IMG/VR virus record: IMGVR_UViG_3300046001_004308
Span: 1 to 41,145 of that record
Origin: a virus
Strand: one strand, 5' to 3'
DNA length: 41,145 nucleotides
The position numbers were made by a program, and so were the translations under genes. Position 1 is the first letter of the stretch; every line of letters starts with the position of its first letter. The notes below the pieces were generated by a model. It did not search any database. It was given only the letters and a program-made list of their open reading frames with translations, and was not told where the DNA came from. Positions 29,879-38,232 of the stretch are shown here, piece after piece.

Positions 29879-30056
29879 CGTGGCATGGCTAGGCAGGCAG
29901 GGCGAGTCGTGGCAGGGCGCGGCACGGCGCGGCAAGGCAAGGCAGGCATGGCGTGGTAGGGCGCGGCTAGGCGTGGCATGGCTAGGCATGGCAAGGCAGG
30001 CGAGGTAAGGCGAGGCGGGGCAGGGCACGTCCGGGCAGGGCACGGCATGGCAGGCT
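29879..30056 (+). repeat. Pentanucleotide repeat array 2 (NNGGC)n
   Basis: About 36 units of the same NNGGC form as at 29197-29345 occur here in the same orientation, again with occasional AGGC four-base units and single-base variants (GAGTC, ACGTC). The unit order differs from array 1, so the arrays are not a recent block duplication. The array ends 13 bases before the -35 box of the leader D promoter. Confidence 0.92.
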
Positions 30057-30069
30057 AATTATACAAAGC

Positions 30070-30098
30070 TTGCATTATTAATATCCATGTGCTAGTAT
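30070..30098 (+). promoter_or_regulatory. Promoter of leader RNA D (head operon)
   Basis: TTGCAT (30070-30075), 17 bases and TAGTAT (30093-30098) are a moderate sigma70 match in an AT-rich island after the repeat array. The start is predicted near 30105. It would drive scaffold, coat and downstream head genes. Confidence 0.6.
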
Positions 30099-30104
30099 TA
30101 TTCT

Positions 30105-30208
30105 GTCGATGGTCTAAAAATACGTAGGGGGAAACCCCGAACCGCTACACCCGAAAGGGAAGCGCTCACCATATTCCGGTAAATCGGGGTATGTGGAGCG
30201 CTTTTTTT
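30105..30208 (+). ncRNA. Leader RNA D with compact hairpins and terminator, upstream of scaffold/coat genes
   Basis: The leader holds GGGG-AAA-CCCC (about 30127-30138), a CCC-GAAA-GGG tetraloop hairpin, and a terminator stem AGCGCTC (30161-30167) with GAGCGCT (30196-30202) followed by seven T. The terminator loop CGGT-AAA-TCGGGG (30177-30189) is complementary to CCCCGAACCG (30135-30144), apart from the three A residues. That upstream segment is also part of the first hairpin, so two folds exclude each other. This suggests an attenuator before the main head operon. Confidence 0.62.
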
Positions 30209-30256
30209 ATATATTCACGCGTCGCCGGGGCAACGTGGCGGGGCAAAGGAAACCTC

Positions 30257-30901
30257 ATGAACCTGAAAGACATTATCGGGAAATTGCCGGAAGCCGAGCG
30301 GGCGGAGGCGGAAAAGACCATCCAGGACGCAATCACAGCCGCGAATCCGCTGGCCGGGGTTACTACCAAGGAGCAGGCCGCCGAGTTCATCAGCAGGAAC
30401 GCGCTTTTCAAGTCTGCCCATGACGCGGATATTTCCGTAAAAGTGGACGACCACGACAAGCGCTTCATGTCCGACAAATTGCCGAAGCTACTGGACGCCG
30501 AGATCAAGAAGCTGACCGGACCTGAGACCGACCCGATCAAGCTCGAGTTGGCGCAGATCAAGGCTGAGAGAGCCACCGAGAAGGCCGAGGCGATACGCGA
30601 CAAGCAGAAGGCAGTAGCCTTGAAGCTGGCCGCCGCCGAGGGAATCCCGGTAGATGATATTGACAGGTTTATAGGGGACGACGACACCAAGACGACCGAG
30701 ACAACCACGGCCTACGCCAAACGCCTGAAAGCGTGGCGGGACGAGGCGGTTGAATCGGCGCTGAAAGGGAAGCTGGGAAACAACGGCATCCCCAAGCGTG
30801 GTGATTCGTCAAAGGCAATGAACATAAAGGATTTCTCCGCCCTTTCACCAAAGGAACAGGCGGCGAAAATGCAGGAAGGAATAACCATAGTTGAGGAGTA
30901 A
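30257..30901 (+). CDS. Scaffolding protein
   Basis: ATG 30257 has AAAGGA upstream and gives 214 residues. The protein is highly charged and helical (LPEAERAEAEKTIQDAITAA, IKLELAQIKAERATEKAEAI) with a basic C-terminal end before SALSPKEQAAKMQEG. Size, composition and place immediately before the coat gene are typical of phage scaffolds that template the prohead and then leave. No protease domain is present. Confidence 0.78.
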   Translation: MNLKDIIGKLPEAERAEAEKTIQDAITAANPLAGVTTKEQAAEFISRNALFKSAHDADISVKVDDHDKRFMSDKLPKLLDAEIKKLTGPETDPIKLELAQIKAERATEKAEAIRDKQKAVALKLAAAEGIPVDDIDRFIGDDDTKTTETTTAYAKRLKAWRDEAVESALKGKLGNNGIPKRGDSSKAMNIKDFSALSPKEQAAKMQEGITIVEE

Positions 30902-30903
30902 TC

Positions 30904-32049
30904 ATGCCTAGTGTATTGACCGCGATCGCGCCCACGCTTTTCAGCGCCGCGCAGGAAGTCAGCGGAGAGCCTTTCGGGGTAGTCTCCGCAATCAATATGT
31001 CTTTCGATAACAAGGGCGTCGCCAAGGGCGATACCGTCAAGGTGCCGTACATGCCCGCCCAGAGCAATACGGCGTTTGCACCCGCCGCCGCGACCTCCGA
31101 GGGAACCAGCCTCACCGCCAACGCCATTTCCGTGACCATCGACAAGAGCCAGAAAAACAGCATGGTTCTCAACGGTGAGCAGATCCGTTCCCTGGAAAAC
31201 GGCGGGAACTACCAGGAATGGGTCAGGCAGTGGGCCGCCCAGGCCATGCGTGCCCTGCGCAACGAAGCCGAGGCCGACGCCGCCCTTGCGGTGAAATACG
31301 GCGCTTCCAGGGTCGTTGGAACCGCAGGAAGCACCCCGTTCTCTGCCAGCATGGATCTGATTGTTGACATACGCGCCCTGCTGAGGGCCAACGGATGCCC
31401 GATGAACGATCCGCAACTGGTCCTTTCCGCCGCTTCAATCGGCAACCTGCAGAAGCTCGGCGCGTTCAACCTCGCCTACGCCGCCGGGTCCGATGAAGAG
31501 CGCCGGTCCGGTATCGCCATGAAGCAGTATGGTTTCAAAATCCGTGACTCTGCCGGGATCGTGGCGCACACCGCCGGAACCGGTGCCAGCTACGTTATCG
31601 ACGCGACCTCGAACCTCACCAAGGGGAACACCATCCTCAAGACTTCCACCGCAGGCTCCGGTACCATCCTGGCGGGCGACGTTGTGGTGCTTCAGTCGGA
31701 CACCAGCAAGTATGTCGTGAACGAATCCTCTGTTGTCGCCGGAACCGCCGCCACCTTTACCATCGGACGCCCCGGACTCCTGGTTACCACCGTGGCCGCC
31801 AAGACCATCACGGTCGGGGCCGGGTATACCCCGAACCTCGCCTTCGAGCGGTCTGCGGTTGTCGGAATCATGCGCCCGCCCCTCATTCCTTCCAACCCCA
31901 CGATCAGGCAGATGATGATCAGCGACGGAAGCGGACTTACCTATCTAATGCTTGAGATAGACCAGTACGGCGAGCGGTCTTGGGAAATGCACCTGGCCTG
32001 GGGCTTCAAGGTTGTCCAGGGCGAGCACGTCGCGATGATCCTCGGATAA
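30904..32049 (+). CDS. Major capsid protein, P22 coat-like
   Basis: This 381-residue protein follows the scaffold by two bases. KNSMVLNGEQIRSLENGG, MRALRNEAEADAALAVKYGA, GTAGSTPFSASMDL and QLVLSAASIGNLQKLGAF fit the P22 coat family of HK97 folds, with an inserted beta domain near residues 225-310 (SNLTKGNTILKTSTAGSGTI). It forms the icosahedral shell. The use of an optimised, GC-rich codon set fits high expression. Confidence 0.88.
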   Translation: MPSVLTAIAPTLFSAAQEVSGEPFGVVSAINMSFDNKGVAKGDTVKVPYMPAQSNTAFAPAAATSEGTSLTANAISVTIDKSQKNSMVLNGEQIRSLENGGNYQEWVRQWAAQAMRALRNEAEADAALAVKYGASRVVGTAGSTPFSASMDLIVDIRALLRANGCPMNDPQLVLSAASIGNLQKLGAFNLAYAAGSDEERRSGIAMKQYGFKIRDSAGIVAHTAGTGASYVIDATSNLTKGNTILKTSTAGSGTILAGDVVVLQSDTSKYVVNESSVVAGTAATFTIGRPGLLVTTVAAKTITVGAGYTPNLAFERSAVVGIMRPPLIPSNPTIRQMMISDGSGLTYLMLEIDQYGERSWEMHLAWGFKVVQGEHVAMILG

Positions 32050-32059
32050 GGGGGAGCGG

Positions 32060-32458
32060 ATGCCTATACTAACAACTGATGCCGGGCTGAGGCTCGACAA
32101 GTCAAACCCGGAGTTCGAGCGGCAGGCAGCATGGCAGAATACCCCCGTGGTTATCTGCTATGACGTGACCGCAGACGCCGCCGGTGCGGCACTCCAGACC
32201 ATCCCCACCCCGTTCGGGTTCGAGATTCTTGACGTCATAGTGCAATGCCGGGCGGGTAGCGGTTCGGGAACACTGATCCTGAAGCACGTAACCACGGCAA
32301 TCACCGACGCCATAGCCTGCGTGACCGACAAGGCCGTAGCAAGGGCTGGAACCATCGATGACGCACAAAGCACCATAGCGGCCGGGGATGTCCTTACCGT
32401 GACTGCCAACGGGGCAAACGACCGTGGGCTGGTGACCATCATTGGAAAACGCCTCTAA
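32060..32458 (+). CDS. Hypothetical head-region protein, possible decoration protein
   Basis: ATG 32060 has an excellent AAGGGGGAG site, giving 132 residues. The protein is beta-rich (PFGFEILDVIVQCRAGSGSG, GDVLTVTANGANDRGLVTII). It lies right after the coat gene, where head decoration or fibre proteins usually are. The family is not recognised. Confidence 0.55.
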   Translation: MPILTTDAGLRLDKSNPEFERQAAWQNTPVVICYDVTADAAGAALQTIPTPFGFEILDVIVQCRAGSGSGTLILKHVTTAITDAIACVTDKAVARAGTIDDAQSTIAAGDVLTVTANGANDRGLVTIIGKRL

Positions 32459-32471
32459 GGCGGGAGGAAAT

Positions 32472-33122
32472 ATGGATAATCAGATCAATACCGGGCGGCG
32501 CGGTCCCTTCGCCGATGACATGGAACTCCCGCTTGCCGGGGACAACTGGGGCAACCAGTTGGTTTCCCAGGCGGGGCCTAAATATCTTGAGTGGTCCCGG
32601 CGCGGGTACATTTTCACCGCCCGCCTAACAGCCGCCACCGCCCTCGTGATCTTCTCGACTGCGACGAACGCGCCGACGCTCTGGAACCCTTCCGACTCCG
32701 GGAAGATCATCGTACCGCTTTTCATCAACCTGCACCCCGTTGCGGTAGCGTCTGCGGTCCATACCGGCGTGCTTCTGGGGCTGAAGTCGGCTTGCGGGAA
32801 CGTGGCGGCTACCGGTGCGCCATTCCCCACCTTCACCAACAAACTGCCCACCTGCAACACCCCTGCGGCCGGAAAGACCGCATCGGCGAAGTTCGCGGAC
32901 AACGTGGTGACATTCACGGCAATCCCGTCGGTGTTCATGGACCTGGGCTTGTACCAGGCCTCAGCCGGGCTCCCGAGCGAGCCTCACTACGCCTTTGACG
33001 GTGAGCTGATGCTGGGGCCGGGCGATGCCATGTCCATCATGGGTCAGGCCGCGTCTGTCAACACCTACTGGATATCCGTCGTGTTCGCCGAGCTTCCGCT
33101 GGCGGCTGGCGGTCTCGCGTAA
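32472..33122 (+). CDS. Hypothetical head-region structural protein
   Basis: ATG 32472 has GGGAGGAAA upstream, giving 216 residues. It is rich in Ala, Thr and Gly with no charged clusters, typical of an exposed structural protein (VIFSTATNAPTLWNPSDSGK, HPVAVASAVHTGVLLGL). A hairpin terminator follows. Decoration or minor head structural role is inferred from place only. Confidence 0.55.
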   Translation: MDNQINTGRRGPFADDMELPLAGDNWGNQLVSQAGPKYLEWSRRGYIFTARLTAATALVIFSTATNAPTLWNPSDSGKIIVPLFINLHPVAVASAVHTGVLLGLKSACGNVAATGAPFPTFTNKLPTCNTPAAGKTASAKFADNVVTFTAIPSVFMDLGLYQASAGLPSEPHYAFDGELMLGPGDAMSIMGQAASVNTYWISVVFAELPLAAGGLA

Positions 33123-33126
33123 TCAT

Positions 33127-33177
33127 GGCGGGTGGGTCTGGGGTTCCCTCCTTCCCCTGGTCTGCCCGCCTTCCTTT
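33127..33177 (+). terminator. Hairpin between head genes, probable partial terminator
   Basis: GGCGGG (33127-33132) pairs with CCCGCC (33165-33170), with an inner GGGG (33140-33143)/CCCC (33154-33157) stem, followed by TTCCTTT. The T tract is interrupted, so it probably only reduces read-through and sets the ratio of coat-region to downstream proteins. Confidence 0.6.
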
Positions 33178-33185
33178 GGGGGGCC

Positions 33186-33743
33186 ATGATGAGCGAGTTG
33201 GCAAGGCTTCTGAGCATAGCCGAGGATGAAAACGAATACCTCACCAAATTCAAGGCAACCATATCATCCGATCATGCCTATATCCATAAAGGTATAGGGT
33301 TCTCATTCCTGGGCACTACCGGGGCGCTGGCCGCCGCCGGGACGTATTCCATATCTTTCAAAACCCCTCCCAACAAGACGATCCATTTCAGGCCGGTAGG
33401 GTTCTACGCGACCGGAAACGCGATGGAACTGAGGATAGCAGAGAAATCAACGGTGGCCGACGGTACGCCAGGGACACCGATAAACAGAAGCCGGGTATCG
33501 AAACAGAATTCTTTTGTGGCCATCAAGACAGGCGTAACCCTGTCCGGGGAAGGTACAATCATCGATGCCTTCTACGCCGGTACGCAGGGACAAGGATCGA
33601 GCGGTACAGGTGGGCTAGGGGTGCCTGCGGATGAAGAGATGGTGCTACTGAGGGACGAAACCTACAGCATAAGGATTGCAAACATCGGCTCAACCACGGC
33701 ATCAACCGGATATTTCAGGCTTTTCTGGTATGAGGAAACCTAG
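33186..33743 (+). CDS. Hypothetical head-region structural protein
   Basis: It starts at ATG 33186 (or 33189) with GGGGGG before it, giving 185 residues. The first 30 residues are helical and charged; the rest is beta-rich (GTYSISFKTPPNKTIHFRPV, TYSIRIANIGSTTASTGYFR). It resembles a small receptor-like or decoration protein with an N-terminal anchor helix. I do not recognise it. Confidence 0.55.
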   Translation: MMSELARLLSIAEDENEYLTKFKATISSDHAYIHKGIGFSFLGTTGALAAAGTYSISFKTPPNKTIHFRPVGFYATGNAMELRIAEKSTVADGTPGTPINRSRVSKQNSFVAIKTGVTLSGEGTIIDAFYAGTQGQGSSGTGGLGVPADEEMVLLRDETYSIRIANIGSTTASTGYFRLFWYEET

Positions 33744-34070
33744 ATGACAGGCTACACCGTAGGGCGTTCCACCAGCTTTCCATGGGGCATCGAGACAGAG
33801 ATCCACATAACCACCGACGGCAAGCCCGTCGCCAGCGTCACGGTCATGAAGTGGCCCAAGGACGAAAAGGAGCAGGCCGCACGTGGAGCGCACCTTGTAG
33901 CCAACCATGAGGCCCAGCTGGCAGAAAAACCCGTGGTGGCCGTTGACCGCGAGTATGTGGAGAAGCTCCTGATCACGAAGGGCCTGCTGGTCGAGGGCCA
34001 GAAGCTTGAGGAAGTCAAGAGCATGACCGAACTCTCGGCTGAGGTGCCGACCTTGGAAGCGAGGAAGTAA
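33744..34070 (+). CDS. Small hypothetical protein
   Basis: ATG 33744 directly follows the previous stop, giving 108 residues. A beta hairpin (ETEIHITTDGKPVASVTVMK) is followed by charged helices (KDEKEQAARGAHLVANHEAQ, EYVEKLLITKGLLVEGQKL). Its stop overlaps the start of the beta-helix gene. It may be an adaptor for the large spike protein behind it. Confidence 0.5.
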   Translation: MTGYTVGRSTSFPWGIETEIHITTDGKPVASVTVMKWPKDEKEQAARGAHLVANHEAQLAEKPVVAVDREYVEKLLITKGLLVEGQKLEEVKSMTELSAEVPTLEARK

Positions 34071-35638
34071 TGGCTACATACTACTGCGATACCGGCCTTG
34101 CTTCCGGGGACAATGACGGCACGACGATGGATGACGCCTACCGGACTATCAAGGCGGCATTCGAGCGCAACGCCTACGGGGCCGGGGATATTCTGTGGGT
34201 ACGCAGGCGGTCAGCTCACACTAATGACGGGGCAGACATAACGCCAAATGCCGCCAGCGACGGAACGGCCATAGCGCCGATCCGTTTTGTCGGCTGGCCA
34301 CGAACGACCAAGGCCGTCACATCATCCGACTGGACGCAGGGATCGACAGCGGTAGTCATTGACGATGCCGACATGAGCCGGGGACATCTTGGCCGGTGGA
34401 TAACCGCGCCCGATGGGAAGCAGTATCTTATTACCCGTGTCGTTGACGCTTCCAATATCGTAATTGACCGCGAGTACGTAGGGTCAACCGTAACCAATCA
34501 ATCCGCCACCATAGCCGCCGATGAGGACTATACCGAGGCTCAGGCGATAGATGACAGCGCGTGGACGATCAAGAAAACAGCATGGAACGGGGACGCGCAT
34601 ACGTTACCGACAATTGACTTCGGGGCCAATGCGTATCAGTTGAATATAACCGGCACGAATGGCCCGTGGGTGCTTGCAAATCTAGATTTTCTTGATTCGA
34701 CAGACTCAGCAGGCGTGATAAGCGCCACAGGTTGCAGATTTATATTCTTTACCGGGTGCCTGTTTTATCAAAGCCAGAACTCCAGGATAATCACCACAAC
34801 ATCAATAATGGCATTTATAACAAGGTGTATCATAACGGGCGCTGGGTCGGGAAATGCTCAGAGACTTCTATACTTGACACAAAGCTTTGTGTACTTGAAA
34901 GATAGCGCGGTATATGCCGCCGGGGTCAACGCCATGTACGCAGAGACATCTACATCGGTAGAGCTTAATAATGTAAATATAGGTGTTGAGGCAAGCGATG
35001 CCGCATATGACATACGTAAGGTTGGGTTTGGAAGTTTCATTGGGCTAGATGTAAAATTAGGCGGAACAAACGGGTTGATAGAATTATCATCTGACACTTC
35101 ACGCGACAACACATCGATAAAGTTCGATAACTACGGAAAAATACTCGGTGCCCAAAGAAGGTTCACGGCCGCCACGCAGACCTCTGCACGCAAGGCGGTT
35201 GTCGCAGGATCGGGTGATCCGTATAAACGCTCAGGCGGGTCAGATGATGTCTTGGAGATATTCAGGAACTATTCCGGCGGAGCGCGTGCGCCGGGATGGG
35301 AGAATGAAGAGATAAGGTGGCGCTTCTGGGCCGACACAACCAGCAAGTCGTATCGCGTCTACTGCCAGCAGGTAGCCATGTCAACCCTCACCGCCGCGCA
35401 GGCTTTCCTTGAGGCCACCTACGTAGACGAGTACGCCGACGCGACAGCCTACCATACCGCACGGGTAGTTTCCGATGAGACGATAACCGTCCGCTCAGGG
35501 GCCGATGATTGGGATCAATACCTAGAAGTGACAGGCATACAGCCCGCAGTTGCCGGATGGGTAACGATCCGGCTGATGGTCCAATGGTATGATGTCGACG
35601 GGTACCTGTACGTCGATCCTCTGGTGGTAATTACATGA
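34070..35638 (+). CDS. Beta-helix spike-like protein in the head gene cluster
   Basis: This 522-residue protein begins YYCDTGLASGDNDGTTMDDA and YRTIKAAFERNAYGAGDILW, the entry motif of right-handed beta-helix proteins. Repeated short strands follow to residue about 360. The C-terminal domain (ENEEIRWRFWADTTSKSYRV, GWVTIRLMVQWYDVDGY) looks like a beta-sandwich cap. The middle (about 34670-35150) is AT-rich compared with both ends. Beta-helix proteins usually serve as tail spikes, so its place among head genes suggests a capsid-attached spike or fibre. Confidence 0.65.
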   Translation: MATYYCDTGLASGDNDGTTMDDAYRTIKAAFERNAYGAGDILWVRRRSAHTNDGADITPNAASDGTAIAPIRFVGWPRTTKAVTSSDWTQGSTAVVIDDADMSRGHLGRWITAPDGKQYLITRVVDASNIVIDREYVGSTVTNQSATIAADEDYTEAQAIDDSAWTIKKTAWNGDAHTLPTIDFGANAYQLNITGTNGPWVLANLDFLDSTDSAGVISATGCRFIFFTGCLFYQSQNSRIITTTSIMAFITRCIITGAGSGNAQRLLYLTQSFVYLKDSAVYAAGVNAMYAETSTSVELNNVNIGVEASDAAYDIRKVGFGSFIGLDVKLGGTNGLIELSSDTSRDNTSIKFDNYGKILGAQRRFTAATQTSARKAVVAGSGDPYKRSGGSDDVLEIFRNYSGGARAPGWENEEIRWRFWADTTSKSYRVYCQQVAMSTLTAAQAFLEATYVDEYADATAYHTARVVSDETITVRSGADDWDQYLEVTGIQPAVAGWVTIRLMVQWYDVDGYLYVDPLVVIT

Positions 35639-35814
35639 CGCAGGGCGACCCGGTTTGGTTTGACGGCACAGTACAGACGCTCCAGTCAACCGGGACGACG
35701 CCCGAGGTCAGGTGGGCTGATGGAACCGTGCTGGTGGTGCATGAGTATGTGGCGGCGGGTGGAATAAAGATACCTGTTGTCATGCACCATCTTGCCACTA
35801 TTAGGAGAAACTGA
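35635..35814 (+). CDS. Small hypothetical protein (59 aa)
   Basis: ATG 35635 overlaps the beta-helix stop, and its TGA is followed at once by the next ATG. The product (begins MTQGDPVWFDGTVQTLQSTG) is beta-rich and ends in a basic tail. Coupling on both sides supports it; function is unknown. Confidence 0.55.
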   Translation: MTQGDPVWFDGTVQTLQSTGTTPEVRWADGTVLVVHEYVAAGGIKIPVVMHHLATIRRN

Positions 35815-37062
35815 ATGAGCATGTATCTAAAGCAATCCACAGCGGTAGGCATCATGTTCGGTCCATTCGTTGACAAGGCCGATGGTGTGACACTAAAGAC
35901 AGACGCGACCACGATAACCGACATCGACCATGCCACTACCGGGATATTCCTTTCAAAGAACGGCGAGCCATCGGCGGTACGGCACCAGAACGTGACCGCC
36001 AGCGTTGCAGACGCCTACGGAATGATGCACGTCCACCTTGACACCACCGACACCAACACGGTCGGACCGATTGATGTACTTTTTGCCAAGGCTGCGACAT
36101 ACCTGCCCGTATCCAAGACCTTCATTGTACTTCCCGCCAACGTCTACAACAGCCTAATGGGTACTGACACGCTTGATGTCCAGGTTACTGGAATCGGGGC
36201 CGATGTGATAACCGCCGCATCTATTGCCGCCGGGGCCATTGATAATGCCACCTTCGCCGCCGACGTGGGTTCGACGGTTTATGCGACGAATATCATCGCG
36301 CTCGCGGCTGACAAGGCCATCGCCAATGCCGCCCTTGCCACAGCCGCAAACCTCGCCACCGTTGACACGGTAGTAGATGGGATAGAAGTCCACGTCCACC
36401 AAATCGATTCAAGGGTGCTTGGGACAATAGCCGCCGGTACGCATAACGCGCAGTCAGGCGATTCCTTCGCGATAGTGAATGGCGCTTCCGGGCTTGTGGC
36501 GATAAAGACAGAGACGGCGCTTATCCTGGCCGACACCGGAACCGACGGGGTGGTTATTCCGCAGGCGCAGGCAGACAAGGTATGGGGGACGGCATCCAGG
36601 GTACTTACCGCCGGTACAAACATAGCGCTTGCCAAGGGTTCGGGCGTGACAGGGTTCAACGATCTCTCGGTTACGGATGTCAGGACATCGGTGGGGCTTG
36701 CCAGCGCCAACCTTGATACGCAGATCGGCACGCTTGCGACCGGCACCAACCTTGCAACGGTGGACGGGATTGTCGATGCCGTCAAGCTCAAGACCGACCT
36801 TATCCCGGCAAGCCCGGCGGCTATTGGATCAGCCATGGCCCTTGAGGCTTCGGCAGTCGACGCGATCCACGATGAGGTTGTGGAGGGGTCCACGAGCCTT
36901 AGACAGGCGATCCGGCTCATGATGTCAGCACTTTTCGGGAAGGTATCGGGAGCGCCCACAGGCCCCATACTTTTCCGGGACATCGGGGACACCAAGGCCA
37001 GGATAACCGCAACCGTTGACCTGGACGGGAACAGGACCGCAGTCACGAAGGATGCCACCTGA
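35815..37062 (+). CDS. Structural protein of head/fibre type
   Basis: This 415-residue protein has an N-terminal beta domain (VGIMFGPFVDKADGVTLKTD). Then come repeated Ala/Thr/Asp-rich segments (ATAANLATVDTVVDGIE, GTLATGTNLATVDGIVD), which look like a fibrous shaft. The C-terminal domain is LRQAIRLMMSALFGKVSGAP, FRDIGDTKARITATVDLDGN. This last part is widely seen in phage proteins encoded between coat and connector genes. A head-fibre or upper-collar role is likely but not proven. Confidence 0.6.
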   Translation: MSMYLKQSTAVGIMFGPFVDKADGVTLKTDATTITDIDHATTGIFLSKNGEPSAVRHQNVTASVADAYGMMHVHLDTTDTNTVGPIDVLFAKAATYLPVSKTFIVLPANVYNSLMGTDTLDVQVTGIGADVITAASIAAGAIDNATFAADVGSTVYATNIIALAADKAIANAALATAANLATVDTVVDGIEVHVHQIDSRVLGTIAAGTHNAQSGDSFAIVNGASGLVAIKTETALILADTGTDGVVIPQAQADKVWGTASRVLTAGTNIALAKGSGVTGFNDLSVTDVRTSVGLASANLDTQIGTLATGTNLATVDGIVDAVKLKTDLIPASPAAIGSAMALEASAVDAIHDEVVEGSTSLRQAIRLMMSALFGKVSGAPTGPILFRDIGDTKARITATVDLDGNRTAVTKDAT

Positions 37063-37253
37063 TGCGGTTCTCGATAACGCCGCCTGCATGGTGGCCATTA
37101 AACTACTGGCCGCTCGGGTCAACCTCTACCCTTCCCGTGGGTGATTGCCATTGCAACGCAGTAGGCAAACAGGCGGCAATGACAGGTAAGGGCTACCAGG
37201 TCTCGATTACCGGGAAGGGATACCAGGCCACTATAGCGGGGGTTAACGGATGA
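37062..37253 (+). CDS. Small hypothetical protein with GKGYQ repeats
   Basis: ATG 37062 overlaps the previous stop, giving 63 residues. The C-terminal part repeats TGKGYQ (TGKGYQVSITGKGYQATI), while the start is rich in Trp and Pro (PPAWWPLNYWPLG). It may be a small structural peptide. It overlaps the next start in an ATGA. Confidence 0.5.
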   Translation: MRFSITPPAWWPLNYWPLGSTSTLPVGDCHCNAVGKQAAMTGKGYQVSITGKGYQATIAGVNG

Positions 37254-37585
37254 CAACACTTGACAGCGCCCCAGAGGGCAGTACCTACGAAGTGGTATTG
37301 AGCTACTTCGACAAGACCCTTGCCGCGATGACGCCGACATCGGCTTCCTGGAGCCTGTTCGACGAAGAGGGGAACGTCATCAATTCCCGTTCGGGCGTGG
37401 CGATAGCGGCAATTTCCACCACAAACATGATCGAGCTTGCAGGGAATGACCTTCCGTATATCCCAACCCAGAGCGCGGTATACCTTGTGGTGAAGATGAT
37501 CTATACATCGACATTCGGGGCCGGAAGGATAACATATTCATCCTTCAGGATCCCGATCGAAGCGGTGAAGGGGGCGACATGGTAA
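37250..37585 (+). CDS. Hypothetical beta-sandwich protein, connector region
   Basis: This 111-residue protein has an Ig-like pattern (STYEVVLSYFDKTLAAMTPT, SASWSLFDEEGNVI, MIELAGNDLPYIP, YLVVKMIYTS). Such small beta-sandwich proteins commonly sit next to head-tail connectors. It overlaps the connector gene by seven bases. Confidence 0.55.
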   Translation: MTTLDSAPEGSTYEVVLSYFDKTLAAMTPTSASWSLFDEEGNVINSRSGVAIAAISTTNMIELAGNDLPYIPTQSAVYLVVKMIYTSTFGAGRITYSSFRIPIEAVKGATW

Positions 37586-38232
37586 GCCTGTCAAACGTCA
37601 AGGCGTATCTCAGGATAAGCGATACCGACGCCACGCGGGACGCGCTCATCTCACTGCTGATCCCGGTTGTCTACGCGGACATAATCGCCGAGTGCAACAA
37701 TTTCTTCCGTATGCCCGACTCTGAGAAAATCTCAAACGCCATCTACTTCGACGTTACCGGGTCGGTATACAGGATCATGATTCCAAGCGGATTCTCTGCT
37801 ATGGGCTGGCCTACGGGCGGGACGCTTATCGTATCAAGCTCACGGCTGAATGACGGGCTATTCACGATAGCGGCTCAGGCGGATACCTACATAACCACCG
37901 TCGAGCCCATCGTTGACGAAGTACAGACTACCGCCGGATACACCGTCCGAGTGGACTTGTGCAACTTCCCAAGGCAGTTGGAGTCCATCGCATCCGACAT
38001 GATCGGATACAAACTGGCAACGGCTGGGAGCGATGGAATAACGTCAATGAGCCTAGGCAACTATTCAGAGTCCCGCGCGGTATCTGCAATCGGAAGAGGT
38101 GGATACCCAGACTCCATTTTAAGCAGAATGCCCAATAAATGTATGCGCACCGGGCGCGGTACCATCCAATGGCACATAAACGAGAACCGCACCTACTGGC
38201 CTCAAGGGCCGTCAAGCCATGAGGGCGCGTAG
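37579..38232 (+). CDS. Head-tail connector / adaptor protein
   Basis: This 217-residue protein begins VSLSNVKAYLRISDTDATRD and ALISLLIPVVYADIIAECNN, the helical head-tail adaptor pattern of the HK97 gp6/SPP1 gp15 class. A beta insertion near residues 55-120 (YFDVTGSVYRIMIPSGFSAM) makes it longer than the usual about 100 residues. The C-terminal helices (FPRQLESIASDMIGYKLA, YSESRAVS) complete the adaptor fold. It forms the ring below the portal. Confidence 0.72.
   Translation: MVSLSNVKAYLRISDTDATRDALISLLIPVVYADIIAECNNFFRMPDSEKISNAIYFDVTGSVYRIMIPSGFSAMGWPTGGTLIVSSSRLNDGLFTIAAQADTYITTVEPIVDEVQTTAGYTVRVDLCNFPRQLESIASDMIGYKLATAGSDGITSMSLGNYSESRAVSAIGRGGYPDSILSRMPNKCMRTGRGTIQWHINENRTYWPQGPSSHEGA

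Noticed and set aside
29161-30048. Minus-strand open frames over the NNGGC arrays giving Pro/Ala-rich peptides
   Set aside because: They are translations of the repeat itself (GCCNN), have no start signals and differ in frame along the array.
29197-30056. CRISPR array interpretation of the pentanucleotide repeats
   Set aside because: Units are five bases with no spacer-sized unique sequence, and no cas gene is present.
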